Below are positions 51,538-59,322 of a stretch of 64,000 nucleotides of DNA, piece after piece (the stretch's first letter is position 1; every line of letters starts with the position of its first letter). The notes under the pieces were generated by a model. That model was not told the origin of the DNA and made no database searches. It saw only the letters and a list, made by a program, of their open reading frames with translations. A program made the position numbers and the translations under genes. The stretch comes from Loktanella gaetbuli (GTDB taxonomy: Bacteria > Pseudomonadota > Alphaproteobacteria > Rhodobacterales > Rhodobacteraceae), in assembly GCF_020531945.1 (NCBI RefSeq), contig NZ_JAJATZ010000002.1, positions 248,001 to 312,000 on the forward strand, written 5' to 3'.

Positions 51538-53818
51538 CATGAATATCGCCCTGATCCTGCGCCTGGTGGACCGCGCGACAGGACCGGCAAAACAGGCCCT
51601 GCAGCAGGTCGGGCGGGTCAGCAACCAGATCGGCCAGGCGGGCCTGCGCAACCTCGAACGCGCCGACGCGATCGGCGAGATGGCCGACCGCCAGCAGGCG
51701 CGCATCGTGGGACAGGCGGCCGGGCTTGCCAGCATGGCGGCCGGGTTCTGGGCGATGACCGAACCGGCGATCGAGGCCGAGGCGCGCATGGCCGAGATCG
51801 CCAAGGTGGTGGATTTCGACAGCGAGAACGGGTTCGTCGATCTGCAACGCGACATCGCCGCACTTGTCACCTCGGGCGGGCTCTACGCCACGTCGCAGGG
51901 GATCATGGATATCGTCGCGGCGGCCGGGCGCATGGGCGTTGTCGATGCCAACCTGCCCGACGCGGAAAAGCGCGCGCAGCTTCTGGAATTTGCCGAGGCC
52001 GCAACGGTGATGGGCGTGGCCCTTGGCGTCTCGGCTGAGACCGCTGGCGAGACGTTGGCCCGGTGGCGGGCGAACCTGAACCTGACGCAAGACGAGGCCA
52101 TGCAGCTTGGTGACATGGTCAACCTGCTGGGCAACACCATGGCCACGAACGAGGCCGATATCCTCGCTGTGCTGAACCGGCAGGCGGTGCTGTCGGATGT
52201 GTCCGGTCTGGCCACCAGCGAGATCGCGGCGCTGAGTGCCACGCTGCTGGCAGCAGGCAGCAGCCCCGAGATCGCGGCCACGGGCATGAAGAACTTCATC
52301 AACGCAATGACCGTCGGCCGAAGTGCCACGGCCCGGCAAAAGGCTGTGTTTCAGGAGCTGGGCATCGACGCCAAAGATCTGGCGCGGGCAATGCAAGAGG
52401 ACGCCAGCGGCGCGATCCTGTCGGTGCTGGATGCACTCAACGAGATGGAGCCGTATCGCAGGTCGTCGCTGGTCGGTGACCTGTTCGGCGAAGAAGGCAA
52501 GGCCGCAATCATTCCGCTGATCGCCCAGACCGACACCCTGCGCGCCGCCCTTGCCGCAACTGCAGACAGTGCCGCGCTACTGGGCTTGATGGAGTTGGAA
52601 TACGCCCGCCAGGTTGCGACGACCAAGGCGCAGCGCGCCCGCACCATCGAGTATTTCAAAACGCTCAGCGTTGTCGTCGGATCACAGCTCTTGCCGATGC
52701 TGAACGACATGCTGGAAACGATCATGCCGGTCATCGGCCGCACTGTTGAATGGGCCGAGGCGAACCCGGAATTGATCCAGCAGCTTGGCTGGCTGGCGGC
52801 GGGTCTTTTGGGCCTATCGGTCGCATCCTTTGCGGTCAGTCTGGCGCTGTTGCCGGTGTTGCGTCTGGTCAGCGTGGGTGTCCGACTGTTCGGCTGGATG
52901 CAGATCGCCCTTGGTGTCGCCGGTCGTGCAGCGGCGGGGCTGGGGCGCGGCCTAATCCTTCTGGCGACCAACCCGGTGGCGGCGCTCGGTCGTCTATGGG
53001 CGGCGACCGGGATCGTGGGGCGTGCGCTGATCTGGCTGGGCCGCTTAGCAATGCGGCACCCGCTGATCCTGACGCTGGCGCTGATCGCCTACGCCGTCGA
53101 TGCGATCTACCAGAACTGGGACGGGATCGTCGCCTATTTCACCGACAAGGTGGACCGAGTAAAGGCCGCGTTTCAGGACGGGCTGATCGACGGCGTGTTC
53201 CAGGTGATCAAGGACTTCAACGGCTTCACGCTGATCTTTGACGCGGCCAGCGGGTTTCTGGAATACCTGACCGGCTGGTCCTTTGAGGATGTCGCCGCCA
53301 GCATTGCGTCGATCACGGATCACCCGTGGTTCGAGATGGGTGTCGAGATGATCAGCACCCTCGGCGCGGGCATCTGGTCGGTGCTGACCGGGCTGGTCGA
53401 GACGATCAAGGCATCGCTGGCCGCCATCGTGCCGCAATGGATGATCGACGGCATCGCGCTGATCAAGGACATGGGCGCAACCCCGGACGCGGCCCCGGCG
53501 ATGGCAGCGACCGCGGGTGTCGGTGGCACTTCCGCAGGACGCCGCGCCCTCGGCGGTCCCGTCCGGGCCGGCGGCATCTACGAAGTCAACGAGCGTGGGC
53601 AGGAATTCTTTGCCCCCGGCCAGTCTGGCAGCATCATCACGGCCCGCGACGCGCGGCGGGCCGGTGCCGCACCCGCACGCTCCGTCAATTTCGGTGATAT
53701 CGTCATCAACGCGGCCCCCGGCATGGATGCCCACGCGGTTGCGCGGGCGGTCAAGCGCGAGCTGGCCGATCTGATGGATACCAGCCGCGCCCTGCACGAT
53801 GGGGGCTTTTATGAATAG
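51530..53818 (+). CDS. Tail tape measure protein
   Basis: 762 residues from the ATG at 51530 (AGGAGGG upstream). NIALILRLVDRATGPAKQAL begins the family-typical N-terminus; a TIGR01760-like core lies at about 60-330 (AKVVDFDSENGFVDLQRDIA; LSATLLAAGSSPEIAATGMK; LVGDLFGEEGKAAIIPLI). Hydrophobic segments around 420-530 would enter the host membrane. The conserved GGPVRAGGIYEVNERGQEFF is at about 678-697. Length sets the tail length. Confidence 0.92.
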   Translation: MTDMNIALILRLVDRATGPAKQALQQVGRVSNQIGQAGLRNLERADAIGEMADRQQARIVGQAAGLASMAAGFWAMTEPAIEAEARMAEIAKVVDFDSENGFVDLQRDIAALVTSGGLYATSQGIMDIVAAAGRMGVVDANLPDAEKRAQLLEFAEAATVMGVALGVSAETAGETLARWRANLNLTQDEAMQLGDMVNLLGNTMATNEADILAVLNRQAVLSDVSGLATSEIAALSATLLAAGSSPEIAATGMKNFINAMTVGRSATARQKAVFQELGIDAKDLARAMQEDASGAILSVLDALNEMEPYRRSSLVGDLFGEEGKAAIIPLIAQTDTLRAALAATADSAALLGLMELEYARQVATTKAQRARTIEYFKTLSVVVGSQLLPMLNDMLETIMPVIGRTVEWAEANPELIQQLGWLAAGLLGLSVASFAVSLALLPVLRLVSVGVRLFGWMQIALGVAGRAAAGLGRGLILLATNPVAALGRLWAATGIVGRALIWLGRLAMRHPLILTLALIAYAVDAIYQNWDGIVAYFTDKVDRVKAAFQDGLIDGVFQVIKDFNGFTLIFDAASGFLEYLTGWSFEDVAASIASITDHPWFEMGVEMISTLGAGIWSVLTGLVETIKASLAAIVPQWMIDGIALIKDMGATPDAAPAMAATAGVGGTSAGRRALGGPVRAGGIYEVNERGQEFFAPGQSGSIITARDARRAGAAPARSVNFGDIVINAAPGMDAHAVARAVKRELADLMDTSRALHDGGFYE

Positions 53819-54209
53819 CCTCGTGATGATGGCGCTGGGGGTGTTCCGGTTCGGCGTGGCGGGCGCGGACTACCAGACCTTTCGCCGCACGGCCGAATAC
53901 CGGTGGGAACAGATCGACCGGGTCGGCCGCCAGCCTGCCGCACAGTTCGCGGGCCGTGGCACGGAAAGCGTCACCCTGTCCGGTGTGATCTATCCCCACT
54001 TCAAGGGCGGGCTGCGTCAGGTCGAGCTGATGCGACTGCAGGCCGGTCTGGGGCAGCCGCTGATCCTGGTCGATGGCCTCGGGTTCATCTGGGACCGCTG
54101 GGTCATCACGTCGGTCGAGGAAACCAAATCCGTGTTCATGGCCGACGGGGCCCCGCGCAAGATCGACTTTGCCGTCGATCTGCAAAGCTACGGAGGCGAC
54201 CGGGCATGA
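53811..54209 (+). CDS. Tail protein gpU-like
   Basis: 132 residues. FRRTAEYRWEQIDRVGRQPA and ESVTLSGVIYPHFKGGLRQV are characteristic of the U family (PF06995), a tail terminator or baseplate-proximal protein in P2-like tails. I used the ATG at 53811, inside the tape-measure end; an in-frame ATG at 53799 is possible. Confidence 0.88.
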   Translation: MNSLVMMALGVFRFGVAGADYQTFRRTAEYRWEQIDRVGRQPAAQFAGRGTESVTLSGVIYPHFKGGLRQVELMRLQAGLGQPLILVDGLGFIWDRWVITSVEETKSVFMADGAPRKIDFAVDLQSYGGDRA

Positions 54210-54415
54210 CACCCTATCTGACCCGCCAGGGCGACGTAGTCGATCTGATCGCCCATCGCGAGTTGGGCGATGCCCGGCTCTGCACCGCGATCCTGGACGC
54301 GAACCCCGGTCTGGCCGCCGCCGGTGCGGTGCTGCCCGACGGCCTGCTGATCATGTTGCCGGACGCGGCACCAGTCCTGACCCGCACGACAATCCGCCTC
54401 TGGGGCCGCACATGA
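54206..54415 (+). CDS. Tail protein X-like
   Basis: 69 residues with the tail X/LysM-like pattern: TRQGDVVDLIAHRELGD and ILDANPGLAAAGAVLPDGLL. In P2, X is a small baseplate protein between U and D. GGAGG lies upstream and ATGA overlaps exist on both sides. Confidence 0.88.
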   Translation: MTPYLTRQGDVVDLIAHRELGDARLCTAILDANPGLAAAGAVLPDGLLIMLPDAAPVLTRTTIRLWGRT

Positions 54416-55395
54416 CGCCTGCCTTCCGCATCATCGCCACCAACACGGACGTCACCGCGACCATCGCGGACCGGCTGATCTCGCTCTCGGTCACGGACGA
54501 GGACGGGCTGTCGGCCGACACGCTGCGCCTGAAGGTCGATGACCGCGACGGGCGGATCGCAGCCCCTGAGACCGGCGTTGTCCTGGACGTCGCATTGGGC
54601 CACGCAGGCCAGCCGCTGGTCCCGGTCGGCCGCTTTGCCGTGGACCGGGTGCGCGGCACGGGCATGCCGCAGACCCTGACGATCGACGCGACCGCTGCCG
54701 ACATGACAGGCCCGCTGCGCGCGCCGCGATCGCGCGGCTGGACCGATCAGACGTTGGGCCAGATCGTCGAGACCATCGCGGGCCGGGTCGGGCTGGAACC
54801 GGTCGTCGCCGCGGCGCTGGCTGGCATCCGCTACCCGTTCCTCGCCCAGACGGCCGAGAGTGATCTGAACTTTCTAACGCGTATCGCACGGACGCTGGAC
54901 GCCACCGCCAAGCCCGCGGCCGGTCGCCTGGTCGTCATTCCGCGTGGTACGGGGCGGGACGCGACAGGTGTCGCGATTCCGCCCGTGGCCATCGACCGCA
55001 CCGATCTGTCCGACTGGTCCTGGGATCGCGGCGCGCGCAAGGCCTACGCCCGAGTGACGGCCGAATGGTGCGACATCGCGGGCGGCCGGACCGTCAAGGT
55101 CACCGTCGGCAGCGGCGAGCCCGTCCACCGCCTGCGTCACGTCTATGCCACCGCCGCCGATGCGCAGCGCGCCTGTGCGGCCGAGCTCGCAATGTCAGAC
55201 CGCGCGCGGCTGACGCTGGACGGCACGCTGCACCGCTTCAACGGTGATCTGTTTGCAGGCGGCACGATCCGCATGACCGGCCTGCGGGCCGAGCTGAACG
55301 GCGGTTGGCTGATCCGCAAGGTCACACACGAATTGACCGGCGCGCTTACGACATCCTTCTCCGCCGATCGCGGGGCAGATCAGACGGCCCCGTAA
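54412..55395 (+). CDS. Late control D protein / baseplate hub (gpD-like)
   Basis: 327 residues. SLSVTDEDGLSADTLRLKVD and LDVALGHAGQPLVPVGRFAV are typical of the hub protein family; FLTRIARTLDATAKPAAGRL sits at about 160-179. It forms the hub above the spike. Despite the P2 name it is structural. Last gene of the tail operon. Confidence 0.92.
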   Translation: MTPAFRIIATNTDVTATIADRLISLSVTDEDGLSADTLRLKVDDRDGRIAAPETGVVLDVALGHAGQPLVPVGRFAVDRVRGTGMPQTLTIDATAADMTGPLRAPRSRGWTDQTLGQIVETIAGRVGLEPVVAAALAGIRYPFLAQTAESDLNFLTRIARTLDATAKPAAGRLVVIPRGTGRDATGVAIPPVAIDRTDLSDWSWDRGARKAYARVTAEWCDIAGGRTVKVTVGSGEPVHRLRHVYATAADAQRACAAELAMSDRARLTLDGTLHRFNGDLFAGGTIRMTGLRAELNGGWLIRKVTHELTGALTTSFSADRGADQTAP

Positions 55396-55549
55396 GGGCC
55401 GTTGAACACCCCCTTTAACGGGGGGCCAAAGGGTGTCTCACCACCCTTCGACACGGGGAAAGTTTCGAAGCCTTCCCGCCGACCGCAAGTCACTTACAGC
55501 CGCCCCCTCCCTCGCGAGGGACGGCCACTGTGAGGCGATTCTATATCCC
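55396..55549. promoter_or_regulatory. Region before com: terminator-like hairpins and possible promoter
   Basis: 154 bp. CCCCC-TTTAAC-GGGGG (55409-55424) and GGGTG-TCTCAC-CACCC nearby can form hairpins that could end tail transcription. CCCTCGCGAGGG (55509-55520) is a perfect 12-bp palindrome about 30 bp ahead of com. In Mu the mom promoter lies here and is controlled by C and by DNA methylation. Only a weak similarity to the late element (GACCGCAAGTC) is visible. Confidence 0.45.
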
Positions 55550-55756
55550 ATGGCTACCCATGAAATCCGTTGCTCGGGCTGTGCCCGATTGCTATTCAAA
55601 ACCGACGGCGCAGACTTCGGCTGCAAGATCAGCATCAAATGCCCCCGATGCCGCGCCTTCAATCACCTGAGGCCCCAGACGAGCCCCTCACCCAAGCGAC
55701 CCGATCGCGATGGAAAGGACCCCTTGTGTGGCTCTTCGTACCCCCGAACGACATGA
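55550..55756 (+). CDS. com: Com-like zinc-finger translational regulator
   Basis: 68 residues. EIRCSGCARLLFKTDGAD followed by CKISIKCPRCRAFNHLRP matches Mu Com: two CxxC pairs forming one zinc site. In Mu, Com binds the mom message and opens a hairpin that hides the mom start. The same geometry is kept: the 3' 47 bp of com overlap the start of the methyltransferase gene in another frame. An upstream extension to 55433 has no support. Confidence 0.85.
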   Translation: MATHEIRCSGCARLLFKTDGADFGCKISIKCPRCRAFNHLRPQTSPSPKRPDRDGKDPLCGSSYPRTT

Positions 55757-56621
55757 CGACTTTCGCGGCATCAGCCTTTGCGCTGGTGTCGCCGGACTGG
55801 ATCTCGGCCTTCACCTCGCAGAACCCGGATATCGCACTGTGTGTTATGTCGAGCGAAACAGTTTCGCCGCGTCCACTCTCGTGGCACGGATGGCGGACGC
55901 GTCCCTGGCTCCGGCTCCTGTCTGGGACGATCTCAAATCCTTCGACGGCCGCCCGTGGCGTGGCCGCGTTCATATCGTCACTGCCGGATATCCGTGCCAG
56001 CCGTTCACCCTGTCTGGCAACAGACGCGGACACGACGACCCCCGGCACCTCTGGCCCGATGTTGCACGTATCATCGACGAAGTCCGACCCGAGTGGTGCT
56101 TCTTCGAGAACGTCCCCGGCCATCTGTCCCTGGGCTTCCACGATGTCGCCCGAGACCTTCAAGGCCTGGGCTACCGGGTTGCAGCGTGCGTCGTATCAGC
56201 GGCGGAAGTCGGCGGGTCTCACCTACGCGAACGGATGTTCATTCTGGCCCACGCCGACCTACCTGATGGGCGGCAACAGGACGAGCATCCGCGTGGGACC
56301 GGGTCACTTCCAGTTCATCGCGGACCAGAACCAGAAGGGATCACAGGTTGGCCTGATCATGGCCGCCCGGTGCTGGATCATGATGTGGGACCTGCTCAAG
56401 GCCACGGGCTGGACGCCAGGACCGCTCGTCTCTTCCCCCCGATGCCAGGTGACTTTGCTGCCTGGGGGGCTGCACTCCAAGTAGGCGCTGCATCTCAACC
56501 CGTCCTTCACCGACTGGATGATGGGCTGGCCCTCCGGGTGGACCGATCCGCTGCAGCCGGTAACGGCGTGGTCCCGCTGGCTGCAGCAAGGGCGTGGCGG
56601 TGGTTGAGGGGGTGTTTTTGA
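55710..56621 (+). CDS. DNA cytosine-5 methyltransferase in mom position
   Basis: 303 residues. Motif I ISLCAGVAGLDLG (21-33), motif IV TAGYPCQPFT with the catalytic Cys (about 96), motif VI FFENV (about 131-135), motif VIII RERMFILAHA (173-182) and motif X AGNGVVPLAAARAW (283-296) are all present. Between VIII and X the protein is Pro/Gly/Arg-rich and unlike a normal target-recognition domain, because this DNA also encodes a second plausible protein in another frame (see 56143). Probably protects phage DNA from restriction. Start at ATG 55710 inside com; translation may need Com. Confidence 0.88.
   Translation: MERTPCVALRTPERHDDFRGISLCAGVAGLDLGLHLAEPGYRTVCYVERNSFAASTLVARMADASLAPAPVWDDLKSFDGRPWRGRVHIVTAGYPCQPFTLSGNRRGHDDPRHLWPDVARIIDEVRPEWCFFENVPGHLSLGFHDVARDLQGLGYRVAACVVSAAEVGGSHLRERMFILAHADLPDGRQQDEHPRGTGSLPVHRGPEPEGITGWPDHGRPVLDHDVGPAQGHGLDARTARLFPPMPGDFAAWGAALQVGAASQPVLHRLDDGLALRVDRSAAAGNGVVPLAAARAWRWLRGCF
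56143..56607 (+). pseudogene. Overlapping second frame inside the methyltransferase gene, interrupted by TAG
   Basis: The frame starts MSPETFKAWATGLQRASYQR and continues with GCSFWPTPTYLMGGNRTSIR, QVGLIMAARCWIMMWDLLKA and TGWTPG, then TAG at 56482-56484, then LNPSFTDWMMGWPSGWTDPL to a stop at 56605-56607. These segments resemble the C-terminal text of phage methyltransferase-associated proteins. In the remnant at 15949-16443 the corresponding codon is GAG and the frame is open. Comparing both copies, 17 of 36 differences fall in third positions of this frame, suggesting past selection on it. Confidence 0.6.
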
Positions 56622-56642
56622 GGGGGAAGTTGGGCGGGGAGC
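56148..56642 (+). repeat. 495-bp direct repeat, right copy
   Basis: Counterpart of 15949-16443 with a constant offset of 40199 bp, hence no net insertion or deletion. Similarity fades a few bases beyond GGGGAGC at its right end, near the expected phage end. Confidence 0.85.
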
Positions 56643-56963
56643 TGTCATTCGCCGCGGTCGCGAAGGCAGCCTTGCCTCAACGTGGAAGCGGACATTCAGG
56701 TGAGGAGCGAGGCCGAAGCCCGCTCGATCGACACCACGGGGCGAGAGCTGCCGTCCGCTGCATCGCGGACGAACGGCGTCAATGCGTATTGAAGCTATCG
56801 TTCGCGCCGCGGCTGCCTTAGGTTGCGCAGAGTAGGAAACCAGCAGTGGGTTGAGGCAGTGAATGCCGCGGGTGGTTTTGCGGAGTGCTCCTGAGATGTA
56901 GTTTTCCAGCCGACCGAAATGCAAGACGTCCTAGCCAGACACTCCGCCTCGTGAGATACGAAA
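56622..56963. other. Gap between prophage right end and the acidic unknown gene
   Basis: About 340 bp without a gene. Contains an inverted repeat CGTCCGC-TGCATC-GCGGACG at 56752-56771. The phage right end should lie near its left side. The rest appears to be host or island intergenic DNA. Confidence 0.5.
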
Positions 56964-58328
56964 ATGAGAATTGACACAACCGGCGTTGCAATCGTTCGTC
57001 ATTCGGAAACTGGAGCAAAGTTTGAGATTGAGGCTGACGAACTTGATTGGGAGGTAGTTGCAAGTGAAGAACGGGATATGGGTCCTGACAGCCTGTGGAG
57101 CGCTTCAACACATCGCGAAGAATTAGGCGAACTTCGTTGGGAGATGTCGGAGTATCCCATCGGGGCCCTTGGACAGATCGTTCATGACATTAATGGGCAT
57201 GAACTGGTTCAGGATTTTTCCATCAGTTTAGAGCATGAGCCAGACTACGACGATGAAGAACTCGATGAAGAATCTGCCATTGAGGAGATGAAAGAGTGGT
57301 TTCACTCAAACTACGAGGACCCTGCTAACTCACTGCCACATATTAGCGCAGAAGGAGGCTACCAGTGGATCTATGGTGGACCTGAAACGCCACAAGAGGC
57401 ACTGGGGGATAACTTCTCTGCTGAATACCCTGAAGAAATAATTGAAAAGGCTGCTCAGCAAATCATCGATGAGGACGGAATTTGGGACTGGTCGCCGATT
57501 CCTGGCGAAGAGTTTTTCGAACCTTCGGAGCAAGATGACGTAGAGCCTGCAGAAGATGAAGCGGAGGTACTGAGCCGACTTTTGCCTCTAGCAGAAGACC
57601 TTCTCCAAGACCAAGAAACCGGTGTTTTCAGCGTTCGTGCGAAGAGAATTGAGAAACCTGATCTCCTGTCTGCAACGCTCGACCAGTTGGCTGACGCGAT
57701 TGAAGATGTTCTTGCGAGTCCATCGAATGGATTGAACGCCGACTCGCTCGAAATCCGTCGGTTGAACCGCACTTTAGAGCGCTATTCGAATGACCCTCAA
57801 AGGGTCGAGATGGACCTTACGTCGGTTCACTTGGCGCTTACTTCGCAAATCGGAACTGGTGAGCTTCCGCCATCAGACGAAAACCAAGCTTTGCTTCTTG
57901 CTTTGCAAGAAGGAGCTCAGGGAATAAGGGCCACTGATCCGCACGTGGCGGAAAACAGGAAACTGCTTCAGCAGCAAGCGCTGCAAGAACTTGAGCCAGA
58001 AAATCTTGATCTGCTCTCCGATGCGGCTCCTGTACTCGAAGCAATTACACAAGGCGATCTGCGCGAACAAATGCGGGAGGACATCCTGTACCTCACGCAG
58101 GAAATGCGCGTCGGACTACCTAGGTTGCCGGGTGTGACAAGAGCTGACGCTATTAGTCCCGGTAGGGACGAAGCCGTGCGCGTTTTTGGAAGGTCCGCTC
58201 GGATGTTGATAGCTTTGCGCAAGTCTCCTGAGCTTGTACACAAATTTCATGAAAGTGCTGGTTTCAAAGCGTTGAGTATTATCGGCGTCCTTGGGGGACT
58301 GATCTCGTTAGGCATGATGCTGTTTTGA
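56964..58328 (+). CDS. Unrecognised acidic protein with possible C-terminal membrane anchor
   Basis: 454 residues. Very acidic N-terminal half (DYDDEELDEESAIEEMKEWF; EPSEQDDVEPAEDEAE). A distinctive block GGYQWIYGGPETPQEALGDN (about 131-150) with EEIIEKAAQQIIDEDGIWDW recurs, as far as I recall, in uncharacterised bacterial proteins. The middle is helical, and the last about 20 residues are hydrophobic (ALSIIGVLGGLISLGMMLF), suggesting a tail anchor. GC content is well below the neighbours, implying transfer. Lies between the prophage and the right 51-bp repeat, so it may be a defence or cargo gene. Function unknown. Confidence 0.7.
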   Translation: MRIDTTGVAIVRHSETGAKFEIEADELDWEVVASEERDMGPDSLWSASTHREELGELRWEMSEYPIGALGQIVHDINGHELVQDFSISLEHEPDYDDEELDEESAIEEMKEWFHSNYEDPANSLPHISAEGGYQWIYGGPETPQEALGDNFSAEYPEEIIEKAAQQIIDEDGIWDWSPIPGEEFFEPSEQDDVEPAEDEAEVLSRLLPLAEDLLQDQETGVFSVRAKRIEKPDLLSATLDQLADAIEDVLASPSNGLNADSLEIRRLNRTLERYSNDPQRVEMDLTSVHLALTSQIGTGELPPSDENQALLLALQEGAQGIRATDPHVAENRKLLQQQALQELEPENLDLLSDAAPVLEAITQGDLREQMREDILYLTQEMRVGLPRLPGVTRADAISPGRDEAVRVFGRSARMLIALRKSPELVHKFHESAGFKALSIIGVLGGLISLGMMLF

Positions 58329-58591
58329 GAGGTTCAAAGCGGCGATGGCCATTCGTGGGGTCAAACGGACTGCCAAGACCGTTTGAATCTCGATCTCGGG
58401 AGTGAACTTCAGGTCTGCCATAAGGTCGGACTTAGCGTTGAAGTCACAACGTCCCCGTTAGGTGGTCCTCGCCGGAGGCGTAAGTGCAATGTTTAATTCG
58501 CGGCGAAGGTCTGCAACCTGCCCTAAGGAAAACGTCTCGCAAGCGCGGCACAGATCGAGGCGTTGCAGCGATTGGACAGTAGCCGCTAGCG

Positions 58592-58642
58592 GTGCGATTT
58601 TGGTCAGTTTTCAAAAAATCGCTTGCTGCAACTTTAACTGTC
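58592..58642 (+). repeat. 51-bp direct repeat, right copy
   Basis: Same element as 18499-18549, two mismatches. Begins GTGCGATTTTGGTCAGTTTT and ends TTAACTGTC. With its partner it brackets the accessory block. Confidence 0.8.
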
Positions 58643-58711
58643 ACGCACTGCAAAACCTGCTGTCACGCTACAACAGTCACGCACTGCAAAACCTGCTGTC
58701 ACGCTACACAC
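58640..58711 (+). repeat. Tandem repeat, two units of 36 bp
   Basis: GTCACGCACTGCAAAACCTG... occurs at 58640-58675 and again at 58676-58711, nearly identical. Each unit itself contains two TGTCACGC-type half repeats. It starts inside the end of the 51-bp repeat, so may be a by-product of an insertion or excision. Confidence 0.8.
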
Positions 58712-58762
58712 GCTACACCCCTGATGCATCCGGGACTCACCCTCGCAGCAACATCATGCGGG

Positions 58763-58816
58763 TTATCCACAGGGCTACCCAAAGTCTGGGGCCAATCCTA
58801 TAGTCGATGTGGATAA
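58763..58816. promoter_or_regulatory. Two inverted consensus DnaA boxes upstream of nrdR
   Basis: TTATCCACA at 58763-58771 and TGTGGATAA at 58808-58816 are perfect DnaA boxes in opposite orientation, 36 bp apart, ending 38 bp before the nrdR ATG. They would link expression of this ribonucleotide-reductase regulator to replication initiation. Confidence 0.75.
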
Positions 58817-58854
58817 GTGGGCTTCAGCCCCCAGGACAGGACAAGGAACGGCCC

Positions 58855-59322
58855 ATGCGTTGCCCCTTTTGCGGAAATGTCGACACTCAGGTCAAGGACA
58901 GCCGCCCCGCCGAGGATCATGTCGCGATCCGCAGGCGCCGCTTTTGCCCCGCCTGTGGCGGTCGTTTCACGACCTATGAACGCGTCCAGTTGCGTGACCT
59001 TGTCGTCATCAAATCCAATGGACGACGCGAGGATTTCGACCGCGACAAACTGGAACGGTCGATCCGGATCGCACTTCAGAAGCGCCCGGTGGAACCCGAG
59101 CGCATGGACCAGATGATCTCGGGCATCGTGCGCCGGCTGGAGAGCATGGGCGAAACCGACATCCCCTCGGGCACCATCGGCGAAATCGTGATGGAGAGCC
59201 TCGCGCGGATCGACACTGTGGCCTACGTCCGTTTTGCCAGTGTTTACAAAAACTTTCAGGCGGCTGACGATTTCGAGAAGTTCATGGAAGACCTGCGCCC
59301 GAACACCAAGCCGGACGTATGA
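58855..59322 (+). CDS. nrdR: Transcriptional repressor NrdR
   Basis: 155 residues. Zinc ribbon CPFCGN ... RRRRFCPACGGRFTTYERVQ at the N-terminus and an ATP-cone domain from about residue 49 (VIKSNGRREDFDRDKLERSI). NrdR represses ribonucleotide reductase genes according to ATP/dATP. The ATG at 58855 fits the family; longer readings do not. ATGA overlap with ribD, the usual nrdR-ribD pair. Confidence 0.96.
   Translation: MRCPFCGNVDTQVKDSRPAEDHVAIRRRRFCPACGGRFTTYERVQLRDLVVIKSNGRREDFDRDKLERSIRIALQKRPVEPERMDQMISGIVRRLESMGETDIPSGTIGEIVMESLARIDTVAYVRFASVYKNFQAADDFEKFMEDLRPNTKPDV

Larger units (their letters stand above)
23846..56647 (+). mobile_element. Mu-like transposable prophage with contractile tail
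   Basis: Gene order from repressor through transposase, head, tail and com-methyltransferase follows phage Mu. All expected structural modules are present and open, so it may be intact. The ends are approximate. The left limit is somewhere between 23388 and 23846, and the right limit is just beyond the methyltransferase stop at 56621, perhaps at the CA of 56646-56647. I found no convincing 5-bp target duplication. GC content is high and even, unlike the AT-richer R-M genes on the left and the unknown gene on the right. Confidence 0.88.
58329..58854. other. Gap upstream of nrdR with repeats and DnaA boxes
   Basis: About 525 bp. From left to right: unremarkable sequence, the right copy of the 51-bp repeat (58592-58642), a 36-bp tandem duplication (58640-58711) and two inverted consensus DnaA boxes (58763-58771 and 58808-58816) directly before nrdR. 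Confidence 0.7.

Noticed and set aside
55396..55549. Third copy of the late-promoter element before com
   Set aside because: Only GACCGCAAGTC and GCCGCCC are similar; too weak to call.
55570..56142. Upstream part of frame B as extra N-terminus of the overlapping protein
   Set aside because: Before 56143 the frame reads Arg/Ser/Pro-rich sequence typical of a shadow of com and motif I-IV coding DNA; the family-like text begins at the ATG at 56143.
23385..56647. TGACA at 23385 and TGTCA ending at 56647 as phage ends
   Set aside because: Both look like TG...CA ends and share five bases, but the flanking 5-mers (TCGAA and TTCGC) do not form a target duplication, so the match may be chance.
58640..58711. 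Possible CRISPR array
   Set aside because: Only two units directly adjoining without spacers; a tandem duplication, not an array. No cas genes.
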